In this document: positions 25,026 to 37,382 of the stretch, in pieces
Layout: each line of letters begins with the position of its first letter
Numbering within the stretch: position 1 is the first letter of the stretch
Source: Dolomedes plantarius
Taxonomy: Eukaryota > Arthropoda > Arachnida > Araneae > Dolomedidae
Assembly: GCA_907164885.2 (NCBI GenBank)
Contig: OU015501.1
Span: 58,328,769-58,392,768, forward strand
Reading direction: 5' to 3'
Length of the DNA: 64,000 nucleotides
The notes under the pieces: generated by a model
The model's database searches: none
Told to the model about the DNA's origin: nothing
What the model saw: the letters and a program-made list of their open reading frames with translations, nothing else
Program-made: the position numbers and the translations under genes

Positions 25026-26335
25026 TGTTAGAAAAATAGCTAGAATGTATTTTTCCTTCCTATCTAGCCTTAAGTATTTACTTCGTGAGCCACCATTATC
25101 GTATTAACGTTTTCGATAATCCCTTGACGTCATCTCAGCAAGCCGAAGCAATTACCGACGGAGTAAACATAATAGTGACGTCATTTTGTAGACGAGATGC
25201 GGTACTCACTTCGAACGTTCAATTTATGACATCATTCCAACCGCTGTATTTAGAAGTGCAATAAATTTGCATATTCCGGATATATCATTCGTACCGCCAG
25301 GGAGAACCACACTCGGCTATCATATAAAAGCCATGTGGCAAACTTCCTAGTATGAGGTTCTATACTCTGTCTATTCATGGTTCCCCTCTGCTTATCATCT
25401 GAAAGTCTGCAATAGAGGGCGTGGCCCAGGGACAGTTGGACCCCATTTTCTTATGCTCCTTTCATACATTCGCGAAACTAAGAGCGAAGTGTGTAGAGGA
25501 AAGCAGTGATTTATTGGTCCCCTCGCCGTCGTCCTTTTGATGATTCGTCCCCGACCGCTCCGAAGAGCGGTCGAAGACGAATCATCAAAAGGACGAGCGT
25601 GACTAATGTACCCCAAAATGTGTCAAGAGGGGACGGGAGAGAGTTTATTCGCGAATGTGGAACAGGAGCATGGCTCCTAGTATGAGGTTCTTCGGCGGTG
25701 GAAGTAACGTGCCTGTGTGCAGTTGTTTTCTTTACTGCAACTCTCCGTGTAAACCGATGGAAGCTAAACAATCGACCTTGAAGTATGTCTGCTAAAAGCC
25801 GCCCTCCGTTTTTTGCTTTGTGAATCCTCAGCTAAATATCGAAGGAATGGTGAGCGACAACGATACGTCTTATGATCCGAATAAGTTTTTTTTTTCAAGA
25901 AAAAACCCTTCTGTTACAATAAGCGAACTCTGTTTAATAGAACTCTATTTATTTAAGCGAACTTTATTTTCAAACTGCTGAACCTGTGTAAGGTTCTTTA
26001 CATTATTTTATGTTTACAAGAAGTGCTTATTTGTTGAATGATCTTTTATAGCCTTGTGTTTTTAATTGAATTCAATTCTTTTTTGTTTGTTAATGAATAA
26101 ACTAGAGTTATATTTAAAAACTAGAATGTTTTTATGTTTCGCTCCAAGCTTGCACACCACACTTTGAGAATAATTTTATCGGAGTTAATGTTCAGCTACC
26201 TTTTTCTTATTTATTGAGGTGATAGTCCGCCTTCCCTGCTAGCCATATCAGCTCTGCACCCAAAAGCAAAAAACTTTATTTTACTTGTACATTATCTATT
26301 TAAGGTCAGGGCATTTCTTCCCCCAAACCCTAACA
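25026..26335 (+). mobile_element. solo LTR of an unidentified retrotransposon, copy A
   Basis: The segment begins TGTTAG and ends CTAACA. The 5-bp sequence AAAAG flanks it exactly (25021-25025 and 26336-26340), as expected for LTR-retroelement integration. A TATA-like CATATAAAAG lies at 25321 and several AATAAA signals are present. Its 3' two-thirds recurs in inverted orientation at 59054-60559. A 330-bp insert (25345-25674) interrupts the likely R/U5 region. No internal genes are present, so recombination between LTRs has probably removed them. Confidence 0.82.
25345..25691. repeat. 330-bp insert with 17-bp direct repeats and a perfect hairpin
   Basis: TCCTAGTATGAGGTTCT occurs at 25345-25361 and again at 25675-25691. 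LTR copy B keeps the AGGTTCTTCGGCGG junction seen after the second repeat. The interior has a roughly 105-bp segment (25353-25460) that recurs in inverted orientation at about 52148-52262, and a 66-base hairpin at 25530-25595. A 17-bp duplication suits a retroposon made by target-primed reverse transcription, but no poly-A tail or pol III boxes are evident. Confidence 0.6.
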
Positions 26336-26795
26336 AAAAGGAACCTACTCGGACCGTCGCACAACAACCAAATATATGCGATGATATGGCTTGGAATAGG
26401 CATGCTGTTTTATGAAAAGATTAATCAAGGGTAGACCTTTATTAAGATCTTCCGTGATCTGATGTTACACTTAACTTATCTGTAAAAGCCAAAGAATTTT
26501 GTAAATCAAATAATGTTAAATTTGATCCTGTATTCACTGATTTTAGTGGTAAATATACTTATACAGGTGTTGTACCAGGCAATTTAAAAGCCTTAAATAT
26601 AAATTTTGTAAATCATATGGACAATCATGGAATTTGAATGTACCAAACTCTTATGAGGAAACTATTCTTTCACCTCAACTGGTTGAGAGCTATACAGGAC
26701 GAACTTGATGTTATTAATGAACGGAAAGTATGGGATTTAGACCCAAAACCTAAAAATGTTAGTGTAATTGGCAGCTGTCAGGTTTTTACCCTTAA
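26336..26795 (+). pseudogene. copia integrase-RT linker and RT start
   Basis: Frame pieces such as CKSNNVKFDPVFTDFSG are linker-like. RAIQDELDVINERKVWDLDP, at about 26688, is the conserved opening of copia reverse transcriptase (Trp-Ala-x-Met-x-x-Glu...). It runs into the piggyBac insertion at the TTAA at 26792-26795. Confidence 0.78.
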
Positions 26796-28907
26796 CACTA
26801 GAACCGCGGGACTTTCGATATACCTAGAACCGCGGAGCGGGTCATTTTGACCCTAGATTGTAAACCTATAAAATATGTACAAGCGCTTAATTTAGTTAAC
26901 AAAAACATTTTATTTTTTAAATAATAATCAATATTTCTCAGAATTTACATTAAATAATTTATATAAATCAAGAGAAATTAACTTAATTTTTACAAAATCG
27001 AATTATTTAAAATTTTATATCCTTGAGTATTATAACATTTCTCTTTAATAAAATATGGCATAAATTTTTCTAATTTCAAAGGAAAAACAGAGTATCTCTT
27101 TTCAATAAGTTTAGGCATAATTTCAAAAAATAAAAAATAAAATTTTTTATCAATTACTTAGTTTCTAATAGTTTTACAGATTATAAAATCCAATTTACTG
27201 TATGCATTGTGCACAAAACTGAGCAATAAGTTTTGTACATTTTCCACGAATGGGTGCTTTACATTTTGAACAGATATCTATAGTTTTATTTTCACATTTC
27301 GAACTGTAACACCGGACTCATTTACGCTTAATTTGTGGTTGTCCAACGTTTTCATTGGTTGCTTCAAACTCTCTTTTTGCCACCTTTTTTTGTCGGTAGA
27401 GCACAAACTTTTCTCGCAATTCTTCAACCATGTCTTGAATGAATTCTTGAATGAAATGCCGTCTACTAATAGATTTTCCAGTTACAGCTTTATATAAAAC
27501 CCAGGCATCGATTGCAGCAAGGTCCAAAATATTACAAAAATCCTGAACTGGCCACCTAAGTGAAGCGAACTTGACTGTATATTTTCTTGCCATTTGGTCA
27601 ATCACGTCCACACCGTATTTAGTTGCGTTGTAGAAAGCGATTGTATTAGGTAGCTTTTAGGGGTTATCTGCAATTTCTACGGCTGGATGGACACTACTTA
27701 GCAACAAAACGTTTTTATCTTTTTTACCTTGAAAAAAAGTAAGACTCGTGTCTTTATGGGTTGTAACCGTAGTTGAATGCAATGTGGATTTTGACATTTT
27801 TACAGAGACTAGTATTTATCTTTGTGAGCGTTTTGCAGTTCCTACAGCCTGGTGTTTTTGGATTTCAATGCCTCTGGAAGTTTCAGTATTGTGAGAAAGT
27901 TTTCCGTAGTGACATTTCTACCTTTGTTCTCATATGGATTTATTAGTCGCAGCACTATATGTTCAGAAAGAAAAACGTTGGCTGGACATTGGTTATATTT
28001 ACCAAGATACGGGAATCCATTTCTCAGATATTTTGAGTCAACATCTGCAGCCAACCAGAACTTGATTCCAAATTGAGCGACATTCCAGACTGTCCCATCT
28101 TTGTCAACGTCATTATTTCCAACTTTGAATGTTATTGTCAATTTCCTTTTCAAATTTCTTTGTGTGTGTGTATCTTTTCTTGGAATGTTGGATTTTTCTT
28201 TTATATCAGATAAATTATCATCATTATTGCCATGCGAACGACCAGCGATTGTTAGAGCATTGCCAGAGTCATCTTCACTTTCATTTGCTTCATCCAAATA
28301 CAAATTTCCTTTATTAGCAGGCAGGTATTCATCCTCACTACTCAAAATCGAAACACTTTCATCATTATCTTCACCTCCTGAATCCTTTTCAGATAATTGT
28401 TTTAAATATTCTAAAGCTTCCTGAACAAGATTACGGCATCGTGTCATTTTTTTTACATATACTAACTACAGTATAAAAGCAAGTTCAAAAAGTCTTCTAA
28501 ATATTCGCTATAATTTTTCTCTGAATTCGAACGTAGTTCACGCTTCAAACCTAATATAATGATTTGACTGAAAACCTTCACTATTACCCCTTCTGGTACA
28601 GTTCATTTTAGGAATTCCAGGGTGGGGTAGAAGTACTTTAGAGTTACTTCTGAGAAAATGCATCTGTTTTTCTTCATTTGTACATTAACATTTCTTACGG
28701 GTCAAATTGACCCGCTCCGCAGTTCTAGGTATAAGTGTTAATAATCAGAAAATTATGTATGTTACGAATTTTTTAATTTGTTAAATTGTTGTTCTCCTTA
28801 AATTATTAAAAGTCATAAAAGGAATTTTTTTTTCAATCGGTACTTTTCGCGTGGTGATAAAATAAACATTGTTTTGGGTCAAATTGACCCGCTCCACGGT
28901 TCTAGTG
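26796..28907 (-). mobile_element. piggyBac transposon, 2112 bp, internally deleted
   Basis: The left terminus CACTAGAACCGCGGGAC matches the inverted right terminus CACTAGAACCGTGGAGC. TTAA precedes the left end (26792-26795) and TTAG, a one-base change, follows the right. Subterminal copies of GGGTCAAATTGACCC, typical of piggyBac ends, lie at about 28699 and 28875, with a variant at 26840. Taking the original site as TTAA restores an open copia RT frame. Confidence 0.9.
27195..28447 (-). pseudogene. piggyBac transposase, deleted (PGBD4-like)
   Basis: The N-terminal frame (28447-27842) starts MTRCRNLVQEALEYLK and has the usual acidic N-terminus (SSEDEYLPA). It then jumps into the middle of the catalytic domain: FWLAADVDSKYLRNGFPYLG, SEHIVLRLINPY and GRNVTTENFLT. 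The first part of the DDD domain is missing. After frame breaks, YGVDVIDQMARKYTVKFASL (about 27630) contains a conserved Asp. The frame at 27611-27318 carries WPVQDFCNILDLAAIDAWVL. A Cys-rich tail (CSKCKAPIRGKC...QFCAQC, about 27260-27200) completes the protein after a stop. It is a non-functional remnant. Confidence 0.88.
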
Positions 28908-29040
28908 TTAGAACTAACAAAAACTCGAATGTCATAAGGTTTAATGCTAGACCTGTTGCTCAAGGGTATAAGCAAAGTAAAGGCAAAACCTGCAATGAAG
29001 TTTTCAGTCCGGTAGTTAATTTTTCAATCTTACGTTTTTT
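28908..29040 (+). pseudogene. copia reverse transcriptase piece
   Basis: TNKNSNVIRFNARPVAQGYK is the conserved copia RT segment (K-A-R-L-V-A-x-G), followed by CNEVFSPVVNFSILR. It ends in a 17-base T run at about 29035, after which nothing copia-like is visible, so the RT palm and RNase H are gone. Confidence 0.87.
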
Positions 29041-30090
29041 TTTTTTTTTCTGTTCTAGTTCAAACCTGTAAATGACCTAGAAGTTCATTTTGAAAGGTGC
29101 AACATAGAAGATTGATGTAAGTACCTCATTCTTATCCTTGAACTTCATATATCCTCTTTAAGCTGTTGATTATGCAAAAAACTACTAAACCTAGTTGCTA
29201 TTATTTTAAAGTGTGTTAAGATTCACATTTCTTTTAGTAAGTAGTTTTTTAAAAACTGTTAATGTTTAAGCTTTTAAGTTTTTTCATGTGCTAAATATGA
29301 ATCAATCTCATTCAATTGAATATCATAATTGATGACTAATCAGTAGTGTAGCCAGAAAAAATATCTAGATGGGACATACAATTCTTGATTAAAAGAGAAT
29401 CAGTGGCTATTTTTGGTTAATAGTTTTTGATTATGTATAAAGGACTTAAATTTCAGATGAGGCATGAGCTCCTCTGGTCCTTTTACTGTCTATATCTGAG
29501 GGTCGAGTGACATTTATAAATCATAAACAGGAATTTTTTCATGTTCAACAAATGATATCTTCTTTATAAATCAAAGTACCACAGGTAAATTAAATACCAA
29601 ATTTAAAAATTGGTAAACTATAATAACCCTAAATACCAATATATATCTAATTTTTAAAAACTAAAATAAAATCTGATTGAAGAAACATTTTGTATTTATT
29701 TATTTTTATTATTATAAGTAGAGGAAAAGCAGTTAAAATTTATCAACGATCCAGGCTATACCAAAAAACATAAGCATCATTGAAATATTCTGCAAGTCAT
29801 GATCACAGTGTTTACAAGAAATTGAAATTTTCTGAAATATGAATTTCATAAATATTTGTGATGTGCAAAAACCATGAAAAGCTGAAATACAAATTTTAAT
29901 CATCTTTGTCAAGAATTTCAAGCCCAAGTTTACTATTGAAGTGTGATCATTATTTGAATTACAGTTGTACTTAGGTTTGATAAATAGATAGTGAAATGAA
30001 ACATATTGTTGCTGTTTAAGTGCAAATAACTCAGACAAAAAAATGCTACAAATCTTACAAATCAAAGATGACATGCATTATATAAGTAGA
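29041..30090. other. AT-rich non-coding DNA
   Basis: No recognisable gene. CAGTAGTGTAGCCAG at 29341 resembles a hAT terminus, but no matching end was found. Confidence 0.55.
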
Positions 30091-30811
30091 CTAGCTGAAT
30101 ACCCATGCTTTGCCGCAGAGTACATTCAAATTAAATACAACAGTCAATGTATGCAATTAATGCAAAATAAAATATATATTTATAAAAAAATTGTAACATC
30201 TATTTTTATAGACAAAATAATGTAGAAGAAAATATTCAAATTAAATACAACGGTCAATATATGCAATTAGTTTGTATGTCTATAAAACATACTAATTTGA
30301 ATTAAATTCTTAAAAAAACTTCCATTTGAATTAGTCTAGTGGTTATATTTTATCTTTTACCATATTTTAATAATTTTTTTTTGTCAATTTATTTTGTTAT
30401 GCACGTGATGCAAAATTAATTTAAAGTATCACAAAAATAAAAGAAACCACGTGATCAGCCATTAATAAATTAAATTCTAAAAATTAATCATTAAAAATTC
30501 ACCAAAAATCAGAAAATGGAGGTAAAGATTTGAAAAAGATTTAATTTTAAAGGAATTTTTATGATCTTTCTCGTGATATAAATTTTATAACAATCAAATT
30601 ATTATTTTAAATGTAAACTTTAAAGAATGTTACAAAAACAGCTTGCAAATTGAATTTAAAAAAACCTAAGAATGTTTCAAAAATCATTCTTAGTGCATCC
30701 CTACATTATAAGAAAAATTGCTATGCAAAATTTCATCACTTTAGGTCTAGCGGTTTCGTCTGTGCGTTATCTGTCTGTGAGTCCATTGTGGAACTGTTTT
30801 ATATATATAGA
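30091..30811 (-). mobile_element. non-autonomous Helitron, copy 2 (721 bp)
   Basis: This is the reverse complement of the copy at 15107. CTAGCTGAA at 30091 is the inverted 3' end preceded by A, and TATATATATAGA at the other end is the inverted 5' TC terminus followed by T. The shared block with GGTCTAGCGGTTTCGTCTG is well preserved. No gene is carried. Confidence 0.83.
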
Positions 30812-30951
30812 TAAAGTTGAAAAGGTGTACATTTAAAATATCTTCGTAAAAATACTCTGATTATATTCGGTATGCCAGTTTCTGGTTGGTTGATACTCAT
30901 GACACTGAGAGATACAGCTGCTAAAAACCTAAACTTACAGCTATATTATAT

Positions 30952-31688
30952 AAGAGTGGCCCAAATGAAAGTGTGAATATTGTATTGGTGGCAGTGGTTA
31001 AATATTTAGAGCATTGTGTTTGTGTCAGTAGATGATATTGTATATTACGAAACAAACAAGTTAACATTGGAAAGTGTCAGGGGGGTGTTTGAATGCATTT
31101 AAGTAAAGTGACTACAGATGGTTGTGACATGGATTCATCCAAACAGGGCCAATGAGAGGTTTTTCAATTTCTGACATCAGAAACTGTTACTGAAGCTGTA
31201 ATTTATTGTCATATGAAGGACGTGTACAAGCATCAGTATCTGTCACAGTGTACAGTGTTCGGATAGTTTAGGGAATTTCATAAATGATGTGGGAGCATGC
31301 AAAGAGTTGAGACATACTGTAGCACTCTTGGCCATCATAATGGAATTGATTTTTTGTGGTGGACAAGATTTTCTCATAACTCTGACTTGTTGCAGTGCAA
31401 CAACCACATCTTCGACCCACTGAAAACAGGCTCTCAAAGGCTGCTGATTTGCTAATGATGCAGAGGTTCTGGATGGTGTTCATGACTGGTTCTGCTGACA
31501 ATCATGGAAATTCTTCACTCAGGGTAACGAAAATCTTGTAAGTGATTGGACACTTACTTGAATTGACAAGGCGACTCTGTATAGCAGATATGTAGGTCAT
31601 GTATCACTATGACTTCCCGTATGTTCACATTTATCAACCAATGAACCATTGCAGAAAAAATTTCATTTGGGCCACTTTTGTGTTTATT
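30952..31688. mobile_element. degenerate TIR element, possibly Tc1/mariner-related
   Basis: AGAGTGGCCCAAATGAAA at about 30953 is repeated in inverted form as TTTCATTTGGGCCACTTT at about 31661-31678. The roughly 700-bp interior has only short frames. One plus-strand reading with CTVFGWFREFHK near 31250 is vaguely like a transposase helix-turn-helix, but the match is weak. Superfamily is uncertain. Confidence 0.5.
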
Positions 31689-31749
31689 AGATTTTTCAAT
31701 CTGTTTCACATGCTCACAAAATTTCTTATAAGAATTAGATGCATTCTCT

Positions 31750-32181
31750 AGCAGTGGCATAGCGAGGGGAGGGGAAGGGGGTCTATCATGCCCCGGGGGC
31801 TACTCGCAGAGTAATAAATAAATTGATTGCTATGTACCAAGTTCATTGTTCTCGTTAGTTTTACTCTTTTTTGTAATTTTTATTAAACAATTATTATCCT
31901 TCGCCATTTTAATTTTTGGTGTGTAATGTGAATGTAATTTTGATTGCTTTTACTGTATAATTTTATAATTTCAAGCTTGAAGGTGTCTTATTTACACCAA
32001 CATATTTTTTTACTATGTTCTATATAGGTCGAAAAATAGATACATAAAAGTCTGAAAATTTGTCATTGTGTATCTCTGTTTACTCGCATAGAATGGTAAA
32101 TTTCCAGGGGGGGGGGGGGGCAGTGAGTAATTTTTTCTCTGAAAAGGGGGCAGTAGGCCAAATATGTTTGGGAACCCCTGA
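31750..32181. repeat. hAT-end fragments with poly-G tract
   Basis: CAGTGGCATAGCGAGGGG at 31752 and TTTGGGAACCCCTG at 32168-32181 each look like hAT termini, but they do not match each other and share no target duplication. A 15-base G run lies at about 32107. These may be pieces of two different MITEs. Confidence 0.4.
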
Positions 32182-32327
32182 GGTAGACAATATTAAAATT
32201 TTATTACAATATTTTTTGCAATTTGAAATAAAGTAAGTTCTCCTTTTTATATTTTATTTACTGTTGTTCTGCTGTTCAAAAGTAATATCGTAATTGATAT
32301 AGTAAAAATTAATATTTTATTTAGACC

Positions 32328-34690
32328 ATGTCAATTCCGGGAAAAAAACTTAGCAGTTCTCAGAATTGGAAAAGAAATCTAGAGCAAGACAAAAAAGCTC
32401 AGAAATCCAGAATAATAATGGAATCATATTTAGTAAAAAAATCACAAAAGGAAAAACCAGACGATAAGAAGTATGAAGAAGTAAAATCAGTGTCAGAATC
32501 AGATTCAGATTGTACTCCTACTGCTGTTAAACTTTTATGCGATAACACATCACAACAAATACAAGACTCTGAAGATGATGAAGATAGGGGCCGAAGTACA
32601 TCAGAAGTTCCAAATCCATGTCCATACCTAATAAAAAGTACAGAAAATGTAACAGAAACACTCACTGTAATTCTGGACATTCTGGAATTCAAAGATGTTG
32701 CTTATTTAAAATTCAGTAATAATCTTCCAATAATATCGAACCAACTTCACACAGAAATTATTATTCATGGATCCTGCATATTTCAGAATGAATCCAGTCT
32801 AAATGCCGTAGCAACATCAGCTAATCATCTAATGCCAAAATCTTGGTTTTCTCGACCGGTCGGTAATGAAGAAAGAACTGAAATTAATCGATCTTGGTTA
32901 TTATACTCACCAAAAAATAATGCAGCGTACTGCTTTTGTTGCTTACTATTTATTACATGAAATTCCGCTACACAATCATCTTTTGTAACAACATTTGGTT
33001 TTAATAAATGGAGGAAAAAGACTAAATTGATTAGCCATGAAAGAAGTCCAAATCACCGAAAATATTTACAACTTGGAAAGAAACAGAAAGAAGATTAATT
33101 AATAAAACAGGAATCGATGCATCATTAGAAGCAAATATACAGTCCAAAAAAGAATGAAAGTGAAATATATTGCAACGAATATTAGCTTGTATAAAGTATC
33201 TGATTATACAAAATCTTTCTCTACGTGGTCATATTGAAAATCTGGCACTTCAAGATGGTACAAATGTTGGAAACCTATTATCTTTACTAAAACTTGTAGC
33301 TCAGTTTGATCCACTACTAGCAAATCATCTTAAAAATGCCATGGAAACACAACGAACTGTCTCATGGCTATCACCACAAATTCAAAATAAATTTATTCAT
33401 CTTCTGGCATCCACAGTTCAAAATCAACTCATAAATGACATCAAAAGAAATGGATATTATGGACTTTAATTTGATTCGACTCCTGATATTGCTCATCGAG
33501 AACAAATGTCGCAAGTCTATAGGTATGTAGATATTGATTTTACCAACAGAAAAGTGTCTATCAAAGAATCTTTTTTGGGATTTATTGAAATACATGCTAA
33601 AGATGCAGCCTTGATTGAAAATGCAATTTTAGAAAAATTAAATTCCGATCAGATTTCCTTAACAAACTGTAGATCACAATGTTATGATAATGCTGCCGTG
33701 ATGTCAGGTCACATATCGGGCGTTCAACAAAGAATTTTGGGAAAAAATGATAAAGCATTATTTGTAAATTGTGATAACCAGTCATTAAATTTAGTAGGAG
33801 TTACTGCAGCTAAGCAAGATCCAATCGTTGTAACATGTTTTGGAATAATTGAAAACATATCTCTTTTTCTCATGTTCACCATTATGATGGGAATTATTAA
33901 AAAATGCTTTAAAGAAAACTGTTAAACGTGAATCTGAAACACGATGGAGTGCTAGACCACAAGCAGTTAGCGTTATTTGCCGATGGGCTGGAAGAATTAG
34001 TAGAACTATTAGAAAAAATAGCAGAGGACAGTACTGCCACAAGTGACACCAGAAGTGAAGCTACAATTTTGTTGCAAAATATACTGCATTTTAATTTCAT
34101 AACTTTAGTCCATTTCTGGCATGAAATCTTGAAGAATTGATCGTGTGCAGCTCAGATTACAAAATCCTAAAATGAATTTTAGAGAAGCGTTCCATGATCT
34201 TGAATCATTAGCGACTCAACTTGCAGAAATTCGAGACGAGATCTGTGAAAAGACAATAGAAAAGGCTAAGTCTCTTTGTGAAGAATGGGGTATTAGTATA
34301 ACAATCCGTGTTAGAAGACGCCGAAAAATGCTCGGAGAATTGGCTAGAGATGTTGGCCTTTCTGCAGAAAGTGAAATTTCTCGCGTTATAAAAAGTGTTC
34401 TTGATTGTCTGCAGCAGGAAATAAGTACATGATTTACATGACTAAGTGATCTTAAATGCAAATTTGGATTTTTACTAGACGTTGAAAATATATTAAACAA
34501 GGGTAATGTTGATAATGATCTTGAAAAGAATTGTAAAAATTTGGGTGAATTTTATAATACAGATTTTAATGGAACAGAACTATGTTGAAATATGTGACTG
34601 CAAGATGTTACTCTGCAGTAGAAAAGAAATTGAACCTAGAACTCCATTAGAGCTTTTTACCTTTATAATCTCATATGGAGTGCAATAAAT
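32328..34690 (+). pseudogene. hAT transposase with TTF-type zinc finger (ZMYM1-like)
   Basis: The start MSIPGKKLSSSQNWKRNLEQ at 32328 suits this family. A TTF-type finger follows: SWLLYSPKNNAAYCFCC, then after a TGA at 32958 GFNKWRKKTKLISHERSPNH. The core reads LSLRGHIENL, GNLLSLLKLVAQFDPLLANH, FDSTPDIAHREQ with the first Asp, and CYDNAAVMSGHISGVQ with the second. The C.NH.LNL motif of the family appears as CDNQSLNLVG, with the His changed to Gln. C-terminal parts (NPKMNFREAFHDLESLATQL, AKSLCEEWGI) lie in shifted frames to 34690. At least five stops or frameshifts make it inactive. Proteins of this kind (DUF4371 family) are transposon-derived. No clean terminal repeats were found around it. 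Confidence 0.85.
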
Positions 34691-36556
34691 GATTATAGTA
34701 CTCACAACTTAAAAAAACTAATCTTGTAGAGCAAGGGGTTAAATAGAAACCTTTGAAATATGAATAATGTCATCATAAATGATTTTTTTTTCTATTTTAT
34801 TTGTTGCAAATTAATCAAATATTCAAGGTGATAATAAAAGGCACAGTAACAAATAATATAAAGATATTTATGAAATAAAATTTATATTTTCTAAAATATG
34901 TAACATATATAACAAAATATTTTGCATACCAACAAGCTTATTTATTTTTAAAATCTTTCCACAAAACTGGACTTGTATGGTTCTGCATTACAGAAAATGG
35001 CATGGCCCACTGACAACAACTGTATCTGCCCATAGGGAGAATAAAGGTGAATTCATGGAATTCTTGATTGTTTTACATATATAACATTGCAATGTAGTTT
35101 TTTCTTCCACCTCCTCCCTTCCAAAAATATGTTTATAAAAAAAGTTGGAAGTTATATTTAGTACTAAAATAAAACTAAAAAAATATTTTGGTCTTCAGTT
35201 GTTTTTTACATTAAGTTTTAAATTTTAAAAACACATAACTATGAGAGAAAGAGAAAAGATAAAATTATGGATTTCTGAGAGATATATGAGCTAGTGTAAG
35301 ACCATATCAAAAGTATGCATAATATAGATAATGAGTGATATATATTATTATGTCGAGAAAAATCATGTAAAATCTATAGCCAAAATATAAAAATAATGTA
35401 TAAACGGTCCTTATGAAAAACTTCTGATAAACATTTTATGAAAAGCTAATAAAATAGAAAACAATATTAACTTTCATTAATTTGTTTATAATGAAGCTAT
35501 ATGTTTTCAGATTGCATTTAAATTTTTCCTCTAAGTTCAAATGTCATATGTTTTGTGTTATTGCGATTCAAACCAGAAAAATATAAACAAAAATCCTTTT
35601 ATTGAAGTCAACTATATAAATGTTGAAAAAAACTTAAGTTTCAATTTCATTCCCTTTTCTGCTGAATAGGACCATTACATAGTTTATGTTGTAAGTTAGG
35701 ATAAATTATGATTGAAAACAGAAAAGAAACAAATAAAAATAGAACTAAAACATTTAATTTTCTTGCTAAAAACTATCCCAATACATTCATTATTTTGTGT
35801 TTAGGTTAATGAAATTGAAAAAATTTACAGTAAATCAATATTTTTTTTTTTCACGTCTGAATTCAAAAGCTTGTAAAATATTACTTTGTGTGTTTATATC
35901 AATATTGTGTGTTTATATCAATATAATTGTTTATATGTGTAGTTTAATTTAAAATGTGTATATTTTAGTAATACAAAAGACTTAAGAATTTGAAAAATTC
36001 TTCAATGTACTAGCCAACTATGGGGGATGCTGGTGGTTCAGTGGTTTTAGTCGTTCTTTATTCTTGTTAATACGTCACCTTAAGTACATAATAGATCACA
36101 GGTTCGCACATAATTTGCTTTATTTTACATGATATTTACATGCATGCATTGAGTACAGTGCAGTGCTAATCTTTGCTCCCGCATTTCACTTCGAATCTGC
36201 CTCTGAATGTCCGAGTGGGGTTACAAAGCCATAGAGTGGTAGCGCCATCTAGCATAACAATTTCCCACACCAACTTTGTAAATCAATATACCCATAATCT
36301 AATGTGTCCATCTCCAAGTGTTACACTAAGATCTGAGCCCATTTCACAATAACCACTGTTATTCATACATTCAAGTGGTGTTTAATTAATAAGAAATTCA
36401 AATAAGGCCTTTTTAAAAAAATTTATCTGGCATAATGGTTTTGTATGAAATGACTACTTTTGACACCCATGATTCTAAGATTTTTTTAAAACATCTTTGT
36501 AAATGCAATGCTAGAATTATATTAATATAAAGAATCTTTTTGCCTCTCACTAAGCC
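34691..36556. other. AT-rich non-coding DNA
   Basis: No gene is recognised. A 20-base unit, TGTGTTTATATCAATATxxx, repeats at 35888-35925. The segment at 36025-36120 has a weak tRNA-like layout (TGGTTCAGTGGTTTTAG, then CAGGTTCGCACA) and may be a decayed SINE. Confidence 0.45.
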
Positions 36557-37231
36557 AGAGTTTCACGAACCTTTTTCAAGTTGTGACCCCTGCATTTTCA
36601 TTATTTTCCTCACATCCTGTGCATCTCCCATCCTACAGATTTTCATTAAAAAGGCCTTGTAAGATATGAAATAAAAACAGTAAAATGCATTTTCCATTAT
36701 TCATTTCTGATTAAATGTTTAATATAATAAAAAGGAAATGTGTAAGAAATGGAGAACATTAAAAATGCTTCAGTCCTCGGTCAAAGATGTGTAAAAGCAA
36801 GAACAGAACCCCCCCCCCCCCCCCCCCAAAAAAAATAATAATATAAAAAATAATAATAATAATACACGTACTGTAATGATTCAGAATTATATAGAAAAAC
36901 TCTTACTTATATGAAATTGCTTTATTCTGTTGGGGATACTACAACAGTTATACCCACAGTGATGTCACAGACTGGTGAAAGACAAACTGATGTTTGGAAT
37001 TTGTGTTCTGTACATAGTAAGTGACCTCGATTTTCATTGACTGAGTTTGCACTTTAAATAGGACTTTTTTACTTTTAAAAACCACTGCACTGCAGTTTTC
37101 ATAGTATATAAATATTGACACATAAAATTTTTTGTTGAAATTTGCTAAAAAGTTATTTTTATTGAATAAAACCATGGCAACCCCCATCCTCCTGTAAACA
37201 CTTCCAGACCCACAGGTTGGTAACCTCTGAA
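36557..37231 (-). mobile_element. hAT MITE, family copy 1
   Basis: The ends are CAGAGTTTCACGAACC and, inverted, CAGAGGTTACCAACC. The interior contains, in reverse, the block CAGTTTGTCTTTC(A/C)(T/C)CAGTC found in the element at 58132, so the two are copies of one family. A 19-base C run followed by A and AAT repeats lies at 36809-36865. Flanking octamers agree only partly, so this is the older copy. Confidence 0.75.
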
Positions 37232-37382
37232 CTAAATGAGATTCAGTAAGATTATATATGAGACAATAAGTTTCAAAACTGTCCTTACCCTCCACCCCCA
37301 CCCCCAAAAAAGAATTAGCACTGAATTCTGATTAAGATGACACTCCTACATGAGCTGAATTAAGCAGCAAATTTGCCAGGTG

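Larger units (their letters stand above)
14880..29040 (+). mobile_element. fragmented Ty1/copia retrotransposon, six pieces
   Basis: Six pieces of one copia-type element lie in order on the plus strand: gag start (14880-15106), gag end with zinc knuckle and protease start (15798-16433), post-protease and GAG pre-integrase region (19360-19902), integrase C-terminus (24578-25025), integrase-RT linker and RT start (26336-26795), and an RT piece (28908-29029). Each gap is filled by a separately delimited transposon with its own target duplication, and the reading frame generally resumes across the gap. Most of the integrase core, the RT palm and RNase H are missing. LTRs of this element were not found. 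Confidence 0.88.

Noticed and set aside
29341..29520. Possible hAT terminus CAGTAGTGTAGCCAG
   Set aside because: No matching right end or 8-bp duplication.
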